Below, in pieces: positions 10,248 through 21,318 of a stretch of DNA of 64,000 nt. Source of the DNA: Haberlea rhodopensis (Eukaryota > Streptophyta > Magnoliopsida > Lamiales > Gesneriaceae). The stretch is from positions 5,003,043-5,067,042 of the forward strand of contig CAJQUN010000042.1 of the NCBI GenBank assembly GCA_907163345.1, in the 5' to 3' direction. The translations under genes and the position numbers were made by a program. The notes beneath the pieces were generated by a model, which made no database searches, was not told the origin of the DNA, and was given only the letters and a program-made list of their open reading frames with translations. How positions within the stretch are numbered: position 1 is the first letter of the stretch; every line of letters begins with the position of its first letter.

Positions 10248-12056
10248 ATGGCATCATTCAACAAAATCCCCATGTTCTCAAAAGAAGACTATGATGACTG
10301 GAGAATCAGAATGCAAGCTCATCTGGCAGCTCAGGATGACGATATGTGGTTCGTCATCACTGATGGACCAATGAAGATTTTAAAAATCAATACAGCAGTA
10401 GCCACCTCTGGTGGAGAACCACAAATGGTGGAAAAAGACAGATCCCTCTGGACGAATGAGGAAAGAAAGAAAGCAAATCTCGATAATGTGGCCAAAGACA
10501 TCTTGTTCAAGACTTTGGACAAGAACATGTTCAGCAAAATCAAAATGTGCTCTACTGCCAAAGAAATTTGGAAGAGAAGATAGCACAGCTATGTGAAGGC
10601 AACGACCAGACCAAAGAAAACAAGTTAACTGTTGCTCTTCAAAGATTTGAGAGCATAAAGATGAAAAGTGGAGAAACTCTAAATGAGTTTGATGAAAGAG
10701 TCACCGGCATCATAAATGAACTGAATGGTCTGGGGAAGGAATATTCTAACAGAGAGATCGCTCTGAAAGTAATGAGAGCTCTGCCAAAGGAATGGGATGT
10801 AAAGACCATTGCCATGAGGGAATCAAAGACCTTAACAAGGTTGAACTTCATGATCTGTTTGCAGATCTTAAGGCCTATGAGTTTGAACTGATAAGCAGAG
10901 GTGAAGCAGAGCCATTCATCTCTCAACCAAACAAGGCCCTGGCAGCCACTCCAGACCAGATCGCTTCAACATCAGACGATCTGCTGAACAGATGAGTAAC
11001 GATGCTATGTCATTATTTATCAAGAAATTCGGTAAATTATGTCTAAAAATAAGAGGAACTTCAAACCCTCTCATCATTATAAATCAAGAAAAGATGATAC
11101 TGTTAACGATCAGGCTTGCTACAATAGTGGTAAGACCGGACACTTCATTGCAGATTGCACCAGACCGAAGAAAGAAGAACGGAAAGAGAAGCATCGTGAT
11201 GATAGAAAGAAGAAGCACTACAAAGACCGCAAGAATCATGGAAAATCCCAAAAAGTCCTAGTAGCTGAAGAAGGAAACAGCAAATGGGCTCAGACAGACT
11301 CAGACTCGGAAAGCTCTGAATATTCTTCCAGCGAAAGCGAAGAAGATATTCAATGTCTTATGGCAGACGAAGAAATGAGTCAGACAGACGAGGTATATGA
11401 TCTTGACTCAAATGAATTTACACGAGAAGAGCTCATGTCCGCACTGCAAGACATGGCTAATGATTATAGGATCTTAGCTGAATCATTTGAGAAGAATAAA
11501 GCCAAAATCAGTACTCAAATGGATGAGCACAACAAACCAAGCTGCTCTGCAGGGGTGAGTGCAAAAATCTCCAGATCGAGCTGAATAAGCTGAAAATCTC
11601 TTATGATCAGCTCCATGAAGAAAATAAGAGAATTAGCACACAAAATGCTAAGCTCTCACATATATTCAAAACATGGACAAAATCCAGAACATCCTTGGAA
11701 GAATTACAAGAGGTTCAAAGAAACGTCGGTGATTTCACCGGCATAGGGTTTGACACCAAAGAATGCACCAAAGATGAATCTGAGCTGTTGCTGGTAAAGA
11801 ATCAAGTCAAACAAATGACATTTGTTAAATCCAGCACAGTATATGAAACTGAAGCACCTAAGATTCAAACAGGAGTCTCTACGAGAATCAAAATCTGAGA
11901 AAAGGAATTGGTTATGTTGACCAAGCCAAAGAGCACCAGCAAGATTTGCGTCTATCAGACCAAATCAAAGGTGCAAGATCGAAGGCAAGGAAGACAATAC
12001 AATTACTATAACTCAAAACCGATTCAACGAAGATATAGACTACCTTATGGAATCAA
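10248..12056 (+). pseudogene. SIRE/Maximus-type Copia gag, broken, runs into gap
   Basis: The start MASFNKIPMFSKEDYDDWRI at 10248 follows the primer site. The order is typical of SIRE gag: DNVAKDILFKTLDKNMFSKI, KENKLTVALQRFESIKMKSG, FDERVTGIINELNGLGKEYS, REIALKVMRALPKEWDVKT, LHDLFADLKAYEFELISRGE. A zinc knuckle near 11118 reads CYNSGKTGHFIADC, in which the second Cys of CCHC is replaced by Ser. Downstream is a long acidic C-terminal extension. Several frameshifts (about 10575, 10815, 10995 and 11575) break it. It continues to the assembly gap at 12057; protease-RT are not visible. Confidence 0.85.
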
Positions 12057-12556
12057 NNNNNNNNNNNNNNNNNNNNNNNNNNNNNNNNNNNNNNNNNNNN
12101 NNNNNNNNNNNNNNNNNNNNNNNNNNNNNNNNNNNNNNNNNNNNNNNNNNNNNNNNNNNNNNNNNNNNNNNNNNNNNNNNNNNNNNNNNNNNNNNNNNNN
12201 NNNNNNNNNNNNNNNNNNNNNNNNNNNNNNNNNNNNNNNNNNNNNNNNNNNNNNNNNNNNNNNNNNNNNNNNNNNNNNNNNNNNNNNNNNNNNNNNNNNN
12301 NNNNNNNNNNNNNNNNNNNNNNNNNNNNNNNNNNNNNNNNNNNNNNNNNNNNNNNNNNNNNNNNNNNNNNNNNNNNNNNNNNNNNNNNNNNNNNNNNNNN
12401 NNNNNNNNNNNNNNNNNNNNNNNNNNNNNNNNNNNNNNNNNNNNNNNNNNNNNNNNNNNNNNNNNNNNNNNNNNNNNNNNNNNNNNNNNNNNNNNNNNNN
12501 NNNNNNNNNNNNNNNNNNNNNNNNNNNNNNNNNNNNNNNNNNNNNNNNNNNNNNNN
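12057..12556. other. Assembly gap (500 N)
   Basis: Exactly 500 undetermined bases. Sequence to the left is SIRE-type Copia gag; to the right it is Athila-like gag. At least one element boundary is therefore hidden or lost here. Confidence 1.
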
Positions 12557-12826
12557 CGAACTAAGATGGTCGAAACCAGGAGAATGTGCTGAACCCACAA
12601 CCGCAGGCCGGGTTCACGCAAAAGCCGAGTATGGAGGAACTGATGGCAAAGCTGATTCATCGACAGAGGTAAGGATGCAAAATCAAGATGCATCGATCAA
12701 GAATTTGGAGGTGCAGATAGGGCAGTTGGCCACATTGATTTCGGGGAGAACGCAAGGTACGCTCCCAAGTGATTCTGTAAAAGAATCCAAAGGAGCCATC
12801 AAATTGAGAAGATGAGGAGGTGACAG
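12557..12826 (+). pseudogene. Athila-type gag, C-terminal end only
   Basis: One frame reads PGFTQKPSMEELMAKLIH, then in another frame NQDASIKNLEVQIGQLATLI followed by SGRTQGTLPSDS. The NLEVQ.GQLA...RPQG.LPSD pattern is the hallmark end of Athila-lineage gag. There is one frameshift near 12670. The N-terminal part lies in or beyond the gap. Confidence 0.75.
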
Positions 12827-13608
12827 TCCGCTTGGGACTATAAATTAAGAACTTCCGTTTTTCCTTCCTTGAGTTTTGTTTTTGATTTCTTGTTTTGATT
12901 GATTTTGTTAGTTTGTTTGTTTTGAGTTTGTCTGGGAATGAATTCGTGTATTTTCTATTGCAGGTGTGAAAGCAAGAGCAAGTTGGTTGTAGGCGAGGCA
13001 ATCAGAGAGAAAGATGTTGAGAAAAAAATTTCAAATTTTGTTTGCTGCTGCTGGCGATCGATCGAGACAAATCTCGATCGATCGCCCGATTTTTTTTAAG
13101 GACATTGTGCCTACTGCCTCGTTTCGATCGATCGAGGAATTTGTTCTGATCGATCGAGCGAGAGAAAATTTTGAAAAATAATAGGGCACAGACGCAGCAT
13201 CCATCACTTTCAAAAATCAATTTTTCTCCTTCTCCACAACAGAACCTAGCCGCCTTTTCAAATTCCTTCATCTAATCTCATCATTTTTTTCCATCAAATT
13301 TAAATTACTTCAATCTGGGAAGTAATATTTGTTTTTAATGAGATTTTCATTGCAGATTTGAAGAATTGCAAGGCAAATTGGGTAGAAGTACATCAAAAAG
13401 GAATTCCAAGCCAAGTGCCAAATTTTTCCAAGATCAGATTTTTAAGCGATTAATTGGTTTCCAATTCTTAAAGATTGTAGCTTTTGGATGAAATTTTCTT
13501 GAATTATAGTCAAATTGGGTTAGGAAGGGATCAATAAGGAGGAAGATTTATAGTGTGTGTGGTGATAGTTGGATTTAATTGAGTTAGTTGGGAATCATTT
13601 AGCAAGAA
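12827..13608 (+). other. Noncoding spacer between gag end and second ORF
   Basis: No coding signal. It holds two pairs of CGATCGATCG-type motifs (13053/13073 and 13125/13148) and the phrase CCTAGCCGCC, which also occurs in the element's own LTR after its motif array. It may act as an internal U3-like promoter for the second ORF; this is inference. Confidence 0.5.
13053..13160. repeat. Paired CGATCG motifs, internal to element F
   Basis: Four sites: CGATCGATCG at about 13053, 13073 and 13125, and GATCGATCG at about 13148. They form two pairs 20-23 bp apart, with 72 bp between pair starts. The arrangement matches that in the LTR at 16422-16670. Confidence 0.85.
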
Positions 13609-14849
13609 AATGTCATCCAGAAAGAGGTCAAAGCAGGCGGAGGCTTCCCAAAAGCAAAAGCAAGCGGAGGCCACTGTTTCTGAGCCAGGATTATGACGAA
13701 CAGAAGTTTCTCAATGCCACAATTGCTGAATTATACCCCACCTACCATAAGAAACCCCTGAGCCGTGAAAGGGGAATGAGCATGGATAAATTGGAATGTC
13801 CTGTCATTAGGACAGTCCGGCGAAAAGGGTGGTTTCAATTCGTTCAGACACCGATTGATGCTGTGGTGCCACTGGTAAGGGAGTTTTACACAAATCTTCG
13901 AGTTGTTAGACCAGGGCACCAAGTAAGTGTTTATGTTTGAGGGAAGGATGTGTTGGTGGATCGAGCCGCAATCAACAATATTCACCGGATGCCTTTAATT
14001 CAAAACTGTGCATACCAATCTTTCAAGAGTAGCAGGATTGACTACGATGAGGTATTGACAGTTATTGGCAAGCCGGGAGTGGATTGGCAAAGGAATGATA
14101 AGCAGAGCCACAGTTGGTTCTAAAGAAACATTTGAAGCCAGAGGCCCAAGCATGGTTTTCATTTGTCGCCTCGCGGGTCATGCCTTCGACCCACACTTCT
14201 GAGGTGACAAAGGACAGAGCGGTCCTGGTATATGCCATCCTCTCAGGGAAGGAAGTGGACTTTGGCAAGATCATTAGTGATCACATTGCAGAAATTGGGA
14301 GCAGCTCACCGACCTCCGCACTACCGTTTCCATCCACAATCACTGCTTTATGTCAGCGGTACGGAGTGACATGGGGGGAAGACGAGGAGCTACTTCCGCC
14401 GAAGACACCGATCATTGTGGACGCTCCACCACCTCCTACGGGTCGACGAAGACCTTCGGACACTACACAAGCTGGAGCATCATCCTCTGCTGCAGAACAT
14501 ACACGTGTTACTTTGGACTCTCTTCATAGGGATCTCCAAGATATTCGCCTGGAGCAGCAGAGCATTCACAGCATGCAGCGGGACATTCATAGCAAGCAGG
14601 AGAGCATTGCAGATGGACCATGAGCAGGTAGCTCAGCTTCAGATGGAGTTCATGCACTATCAGAGTGCATGGAACACTGCCATGGCCCAGGGCTTTCCAG
14701 GTTTCCAGTTCCCGCCGGAGCCACATTTTGCACCTTATCATCCGCATGCACCTCCACCTTCTGAGTACCCACCATTTCCGCCATATCAGGGCGAGAAGCA
14801 CCACTACCCAGTTCCCCCTCCGGAGCATGATGAGGACGACGATCAGTGA
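13609..14849 (+). pseudogene. Second ORF: plant-transposon-protein domain, broken
   Basis: Starts MSSRKRSKQAEASQ at 13609. It shifts frame at about 13690 into DYDEQKFLNATIAELYPTYH, then ...GWFQFVQTPIDAVVPLVREF, an in-frame TGA near 13938, a further shift near 14115 into LKPEAQAWFSFVASRVMPST and SEVTKDRAVLVYAILSGKEV. It then has a Pro-rich linker, a Gln/His-rich helical stretch (LHRDLQDIRLEQQSIHSMQR) and an acidic tail, PPPEHDEDDDQ, after another shift near 14620. The same protein family is seen at 62711-63998. Such domains accompany Athila-like elements in plants; biochemical function is unknown to me. Confidence 0.75.
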
Positions 14850-16208
14850 CGATCGTCGTCATGGTATGTGTCTTTGCCTTTGCATTTATTTTTCTTGTTC
14901 ATTGAGGGCAATTCACATGCTAAGTTTGGGGGGGTTTTTGAGTATTTGTATATATCTTGCTTTTGCACATTCTGCTACTTGTCTTGTTTCTCTACCTTGC
15001 ATGACTGCATGATATTGAGACTGATTCATCCTTGAGCATTACCAACAAAATTTTTTTTTATTGATTGAGTTATTCTTGAGAATTGATGAGTTGGAATTGC
15101 AACGGTAATACATGATGAAATTAATCCTCATCTAGATAGGAGTCGTGGAAATGTTTAACTTGTTTGCATATATCCTTTGTTAACTATATGTCAAAACTGA
15201 GGAATAATTTGAGCACTTATTGAGTCATGATTGAGTGAAGTATGTATTGATTAAATTGAAAATTTGTGTTAACTATGATGAGTCTTGAGTATCTTAGATA
15301 ACTCTACAGTTTAATTGAAAGCACTTTGAGGCGAAATTTATAATTAGGAACTAGACTTGGAGATGATTTAGGCGATCTTTGGACCGTTTGAGCCTTTCAA
15401 GCTTACCTGGTATACATTATTCCTTAGTGTCTCCTTTTGAGCCTTCTTGAAAAAGAATGGTATATGCATTGCATATGATTAGACCCCCATTCGGCATTCT
15501 TGGCAAACTCATTATACCCACCTTGGTTTGAGCCTAAAAGAACAATTTTATCCATCCCTAGGAGAGTATAATGAATCTCATTCATTGCATTAAATTGTTA
15601 TATGTTGAGAAGTTCATTGTGAAAGAAATGAAATGAACGAAAGAATGAGCATAGAAAAAAGAAAAGAAAAGTTGTAGAAAAAGCCTTGAAAAGAAAATTT
15701 AAATAAGACCCAAAGTGGCCAAGGTTAGAAAATGTGAAGAGAAGCTCAATGATTATGTGAGAAGATTTTGAACTGATTCTGTTATACTCTATTCTTTGCT
15801 TATATCCTACATTTTCTTTGGAACCGACACCAAAAGGCCTAACGTTATAAGCTTTTAAAGTCCTGTTGATCCAAGTCTAGGGAATAATTACATTAGTGGA
15901 GAAGTGCTGGATAGTAAATTTGTAGAGTAATTCAAAGTAATCTTGACTAGGAGTTGATATGGCACATGTTGATCTTAAAGATATGTATGTAACTCATGTT
16001 TGACAATAGCACACACGCACGTTCCGATGTTGCGATGTATTGTTTAACTTAGGAGAAATTGCTTCTTGTTAAGTGTTGAATGACTTCTATTGATGTGTAA
16101 GTAGGATTTCTGAGATTTTACGTATGTTGTAAAGATGATTCATGCTTAGTATCGAGTTTAATTTTTCTTTTTGAGCTTATTGCTTGCTCGAGGACGATCA
16201 AGTCTAAG
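14850..16208 (+). other. 3' noncoding spacer of element F
   Basis: About 1.35 kb without coding signal. Parts align with the matching spacer of the minus-strand element (for example GATCCAAGTCTAGG...TACATTAGTGGAGAAGTGCT at about 15870-15910, versus the complement near 61610-61660), confirming that it belongs to the element. Confidence 0.65.
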
Positions 16209-16220
16209 TTTGGGGGAGTT
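16209..16220 (+). other. Polypurine tract
   Basis: GTTTGGGGGAGT directly precedes the LTR start TGATAGG. It is the usual second-strand priming site of Athila-like elements. Confidence 0.8.
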
Positions 16221-17727
16221 GATAGGCTTAGATTTTGAGTGTTTTTAACTGTAATTTCTTCCTACTTTCCGTATTTTTTCCTGGATGATATTATGCTTTT
16301 TGGTGTTTATTCGTTTGTTTCAGGAAAATAGATCGGAAGTGGAAGAAATGAGCCAATATGAAGATAACGGGCGAAATCGAGGCGAGAAAGAACTGAAATT
16401 GAGGAAATGAGATTTTTGGAATCTCGATCGATCGAGATTTACTCTCGATCGATCGAGCCAGGCAGAGAGTTGAGCATCAAAGAATTTCAAGTCTCGATCG
16501 ATCGGTACAAATTTCCGATCGATCGAGCGAGGCAGTGACTCCAGAGCAAATTTTATTAAAGTCTCGATCGATCGGTGGAAAATCTCGATCGATCGAGCGA
16601 GACAGTGAGTTTCAAAAGCTGGCATGAACAGTGCACCGATCGATCGGTAGAAAATCTCGATCGATCGAGACGCGAAATCCTGAAGATTGTATTTTCCTTT
16701 TTTATCGTGATTGTGGGGGGTTTTAAGCGGGAGTTGATTCATTCCAAAGGAGGGGAGCATATCAGACGATTTTTCTGGACAAAAGAAGAGCCCTAGCCGC
16801 CGCCCAGGAGATCCGTTCGTCCGGTTCTTCGTCCGAACTAAAGCCAATCAATTCCGGAGTGCAAGGAAGGAGCAAGAGAAGAGATTTCGGTGCTACGCAC
16901 GGATTCATTCCGCCGTTTATCGTATTTCTAGACTTTAATCTATTTCATATTAATTTTCAATTGATGTTTTTGAGGTCGAGAGACGATTAAACTTCTTTTG
17001 TATTTGATTTGAAACAATTCTAGTTTATTTTATTGAGATTTAGTATCATTGTGTTTGATATATTGATTCAATTGTGTTTGAGTGTATTGATGTCCATTGT
17101 TCATGATTTAATCGATTGTTAAGATCAAAGCCTAGCTAACTTTGATTAATTCTGAGAGTTATAACCGAGATCGAGAGATAACGTTGTAACACGCTCTTTT
17201 AATTCATGAAGTATGTTATGATTGAGATCGAGAGATGATATCGCATACGTGAGAACTTGGAATCGAAAGATTTAGAGTTATAAGGTTTTGATAATTTATG
17301 CAACTTTGAATTAGTAAATAGGTGCACGAGAGTGACTTATTCTAATTTATTGTTAGTTTCTTTACAGCTCGAGAGTGTGTATTGAATAATAGCGAAAACC
17401 TTTCACCCTTAGAATCAATTGGTTGATAATTTGCTTATTCAAATGAATAATTAAAGATAACACAGTTGAACGAAGAGCTTGATAAATTTCTTGAGCAACT
17501 TACCTTTGCATATCCGGAACCATTCATTTTATTGTTTCTTGTTTAAGTTTCATTTCTTAGTTTAAGTTTGCTTTAGATAATCACACTTTGTTAATCGTAG
17601 GCTAAATATAATCTTATTAATCTTATTTGGTACTTATACGTTAGTCCCTGTGGATTCGACAACCCGTACTTAATTTTCACTATACTAAAACTTGACAACC
17701 GTGCACTTGCGGTAGAATCGCTTCACA
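16221..17727 (+). repeat. 3' LTR of Athila-like element F
   Basis: Starts TGATAGGCTTAG after the polypurine tract. The end is placed at GCTTCACA by comparison with the LTR at 59832-61300, which shares CTTGACA(A)CCGTGCACTTGCGG followed by GTA and a TACA end. The right edge is uncertain by about 5 bp. The 5' LTR is not in the window. Confidence 0.75.
16422..16670. repeat. CGATCGATCG pair array in LTR upstream region
   Basis: Eight copies of CGATCGATCG at about 16425, 16443, 16495, 16516, 16563, 16583, 16636 and 16657. They form four pairs 18-21 bp apart, with pair starts 68-73 bp apart. Many copies extend to CTCGATCGATCGAG, a perfect palindrome. The position, about 200-450 bp into the LTR, suggests U3. 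Confidence 0.9.
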
Positions 17728-19660
17728 CTACACTTTGAAATATCTTTTGTTTAAAAATAAAGCGATCACTTATATTTATTCTCTGGGATCAGAGGAGACG
17801 AGCCTTATTTGCTCAGCATTTTATCATCTCAAGATCTCAAGTCGTCTGTCACTTTGCAAATTCAGATGAGCTATATCTCCTACACGCATTTATCATCCTG
17901 GAGTTCGGATGCGCTTTAGTTTGGGGAGTTCAGCTCAGTTTTATCTGCTCACATCTAGTGATTATGTTGGATGAACTTTATCTGCTTCGCATACCTATTA
18001 GCTCTGGAGTTCAGGTCGGGCGAGACTTATATGCTCGGTTTATTATCTTCGGAGTTCAGACAGGTCAGCCCTGTTACTTCTATACTTAGAATTATTTCTA
18101 GTTATTATTGCAGGTCAGCCCTGTTTAAGATTTAATTCTGTACTTAGAATTATTTCTAGTTGTTATTGCAGGTCAGCCCTGCATAGGTAACAGGTCAGCC
18201 CTGTTAAGATTTAATTCTGTACTTAGAATTATTTCGAGGTATTACTGCAGGTCAGCCATGCCAAGAAAACAGGTCAGCCCTGTTTAAGATTTAATTCTGT
18301 ACTTAGAATTATTTCGAGATATTACCGCAGGTCAGCCCTGCCAAGAAAACAGGTCAGCCCTGTTTAAGATTTAATTCTGTACTCAGAATTATTTCGAGAT
18401 ATTACTGCAGGTCAGCCCTGCCAAGCAAACAGGTCAGCTCTGTTTAAGATTTAATTCTGTACTTAGAATTATTTCGAGATATTACTGCAGGTCAGCCCTG
18501 CCAAGAAAACAGGTCAGCCCTGTTTTAAGATTTGATTCTATAAGAGTTATTTCTAGTTGTCCTTGCAGGTCAGCCCTGCTAAGAGAGCATGTTAGCCCTA
18601 CTTAATAGTTAATTCTTTACTTGGAATTATTCCTAGTTGTTATTGCAGGTCAGCCCTGCGCGGATAACAGGTCATCCCTGTTTTATATTTAATCCCATAT
18701 TAAAATTATTTTAGAACTCTTTCAGAGTCGTTATTGCAGGTCAGCCCTGCTCAGATAACATGTCATCCTTATAACACGCCAGCTCAGTTTCAACACTATG
18801 GAGTCTAATTTGCTCCATGTTGATTGTCTGGAGCTCGACTGTATCTATTTACTCAGACCATGACTTTATTATTTCGTGAGTTCAACTCGATATATCTTGT
18901 CTCTAGAGCTCACATCAGCTTATTTACTTCTCGGTATTACTTATGGAGCTCAGATCAGCCCAGATTTATTTGCTCTTATTTATGTCGAAGCTAAGATGAG
19001 GTCGGCCGAGCATTATTTGCTTATATTTATCATGTAGAGTTCAGCTCAGCTCGGACCAATATTATTAGCTCATATATATTTCTTCGGAGCTTAGAGTGGT
19101 CGGGCAAGCGTAGTTTGCTCGTACGTATTATCTCAGGTCAGGTCGGGCGAGCAATATTTGTTCATATCAGGTCGGATGGGTATTATCTTCTCATACATCA
19201 TCTCAGGAGATCAGGTCGGGCGAGCTTTATTTGCTCAGGTCAGCCCAACAAAGATAAACAGTCCGTATTTGTTTTATCTGCTCGGAACATTCCTTATTTC
19301 TGGAGTTCAGATATATGTTTATTTGCTACTCAGCTCAGTTTTATCACCTCGGATCTCTCGATCACCTTTGTCAGCTCGGAATTCTCGATTATAGTAGCTT
19401 CAGTTTGGATTCCTACTGCCAAGTACGACCTGCTATTATTGACAAAAGCTCAGTACTGTGATTACACTGGTTCTCGTATGGGCTGTACGAGCCGTCTACT
19501 TTATCAAGGATCGGCATTCGAATTGTCATGGCTCCACCGACAGCACAACTTGGGAACTCGGCGCGACGCAAGGTCACATCATGGTTTGGCATTTAAAGGA
19601 CTACCGGTCCGGGTCCTCACTTAACCAGTTGGAGTCGATACATCGCTACTCTAGCTCGAC
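17728..19660 (+). other. Noncoding 3' part of an unidentified LTR element
   Basis: No credible coding region. The sequence is full of variants of GGAGTTCAG.TC, TTATTTGCTC and CAGGTCAGCCC, with a minisatellite in the middle (18048-18780). It ends at a polypurine tract and an LTR-like start at 19677, so it is probably the 3' untranslated part of an LTR retrotransposon, perhaps Tat/Ogre-like. That lineage call is inference. Confidence 0.4.
18048..18780. repeat. 80-bp minisatellite (about 9 units)
   Basis: GCAGGTCAG recurs at 18110, 18168, 18247, 18327, 18407, 18487, 18565, 18645 and 18736. The four central intervals are 79-80 bp; the flanking ones are 58, 78, 80 and 91. Each full unit contains two AGGTCAGCCCTG words and TTAATTCTGTACTTAGAATT, itself an imperfect inverted repeat. 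Confidence 0.92.
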
Positions 19661-20090
19661 TAGAGGGGGATACTCATGATACCCCGATAATTGTCCCGGT
19701 GCGGTTTGGACCCGAATTCTATGGGCTCGACCCGATCTAAGTAAGATACTATGGTCCGTTTATCATGGCCAATTTCCTGTGGCCCATTATCTTAGCCCAT
19801 TACCATGGCCCGTTTTTTAACTAATTATGGCCCTAACTAAAGGCCTGAAGGAACGGCCCATTAAGAGGGGAACAGTAGGTTAAATGGATGATTTTTCATC
19901 GCCTGGAGGGGGGCCTCCCAGCTGAATCTGCTCGGCTCTTCTTCCTCAGAGAAAACTCTGATTTTTGCTTCTTCCATTTTTGTAAAGAAAGAAACCACCA
20001 TTGTAAATTCTTGAGATTATAGTGAAGATTCATACTGGACTAGGTCCCGTGGTTTTTTCCCTCGGGGTTTCCACGTAAAAAATCTCGATT
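19661..20090 (+). repeat. Polypurine tract and LTR-like sequence
   Basis: TAGAGGGGGATA (about 19661-19672) precedes a TGATACCCCG start at 19677. Near the other end is GTGGTTTTTTCCC..GGGGTTTCCACGTAAA (about 20050-20080), a phrase common in the R/U5 part of plant LTRs. No clear CA end or target duplication was found, so the right edge is approximate. Confidence 0.45.
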
Positions 20091-20091
20091 T

Positions 20092-21060
20092 CTATTTATT
20101 TTTCGTATACAAATTCATTGTTACAAAATCGAACCAAAAAATGAGGTAACAAACATAATGAGCAGAAATGCAAGAGAAAAATAAGTGCTTGACGTCCTCC
20201 ACTATTTCACCACAAAGAACACATAAGATAGAGTTATAATCCAAGTTGATACATCTTCTCGACAAATTTGTTTTGGTTAGAATTTTGTTTTGAAACAGCT
20301 TCCACAGAAATCCTGAAACTCTTTTTGGAATTATCAAGCTCCAGACCGACTTTAATTCTAGAACCTCAGGTGATGCCCCCTCGACAGTTCTATTTTAGCT
20401 GCTATACAGGCTGATTTCGAAGAGTACAACCCACTTTTCTCAAAATTCCAGCTCCATGCATTGTAACTCCTGTATTCCGAGTGAACCTATCATTAACATT
20501 AACAAGATTGCCAAGTAAATTTTATTCCCAAGCAAATAGCGATCTCATCCAATCCCATCTCAAACCCATATTCCTCGACCCAAGAACCCCTCTCAGAAAT
20601 AAGATATCCCCCCCTCCCTGTCCAAATTTAGGAGTCTATTAAATTTTTCGGATAATCGAAACTCCCCAACCCAAAAGTCCACCTCAAATCTAGTCGTATT
20701 CCCATTGCCCACCTTCCTAGCCATTCCTTTCCAAAACCAATTTCAAATTTCTCCACCATAAGTCCGCCCCTCTCCCACAATCAGATTCGAACCAACCCCC
20801 AATCCTCACAAAGCTAAATTAAAAGAAGATCAAATCTCTCACAGCTAAACCCCCTCGTCCCTAAAATTATACACTTTAGATCATTTAACCCAAGCAATTT
20901 TCTTACCTCCTTCCACCCCACCCCACAAGAAAAAATTTCTGGATGTTTATTAAAACTTGCAGCACGACTATGGGAGCACGATAAAAGGATAAAAAGTAAG
21001 TTGGTAGGGAAGCCTGAATCGAATTCAGCAATGCTATTCGCCCTTCAAAGGACACATATA
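20092..21060 (-). pseudogene. L1-type LINE reverse transcriptase fragment
   Basis: Minus strand, reading right to left. It begins with GRIALLNSIQASLPTYFLSF near 21060, followed in broken frames by KIAWVK (the LINE KI.WVKW motif), then LFAWE, and finally the zinc-binding RT tail VSGFLWKLFQNKILTKTNLS with CVLCGEIVEDVKHLFFSC (20092-20337). This is the order of the RT C-terminus and zf-RVT domain of plant L1 LINEs. It is 5'-truncated, as usual, and has multiple stops. Confidence 0.85.
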
Positions 21061-21101
21061 TAGATATGTACGTGTGTTGGTCTTTGGGTGCACGTGGTGT
21101 A

Positions 21102-21318
21102 TATAAGATAAATAATATGTGGAACGAAATCACCTTTCATTCATGAATCGGTTTGCTATATATTCAAGAGCATATGTAAACCTATTAACTATAAACTAGG
21201 AAACTAGGAAACAGAATATTGTAGAGGATTTACAATTGATTTGAATATAATGATAAGATATGATAATGAAGATTTGAATCAATTATCTTTATTATCCAAG
21301 ATATGATTGGATTTTATA
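21102..21318 (-). repeat. 3' LTR of TA-type Copia (217 bp)
   Basis: Differs from the 5' LTR by an extra CTAGGAAA (tandem copy near 21200) and a T/A substitution near 21163. The purine-rich GGAGGGGCG (minus strand, 21319-21327) just before it is the likely polypurine tract. Confidence 0.93.

Larger units (their letters stand above)
12557..17727 (+). mobile_element. Athila-like Gypsy element without visible pol (element F)
   Basis: Contents in order: the C-terminal end of an Athila-type gag; a noncoding stretch with CGATCG pairs; a second ORF with the 'putative plant transposon protein' type of domain; a long spacer; a polypurine tract; and a 3' LTR starting TGATAGG. No protease, RT or integrase sequence exists between gag and the second ORF, which are only about 800 bp apart. 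It is homologous in layout to the minus-strand element at 59832-64000. Confidence 0.75.

Noticed and set aside
12040..12693. Open frames of 180-218 residues on both strands
   Set aside because: They consist almost wholly of the N gap; no coding evidence.
14415..14849. Long alternative frames over the second ORF of element F
   Set aside because: Only the frames continuing the conserved domain and the acidic tail were kept; the others are out-of-frame readings.
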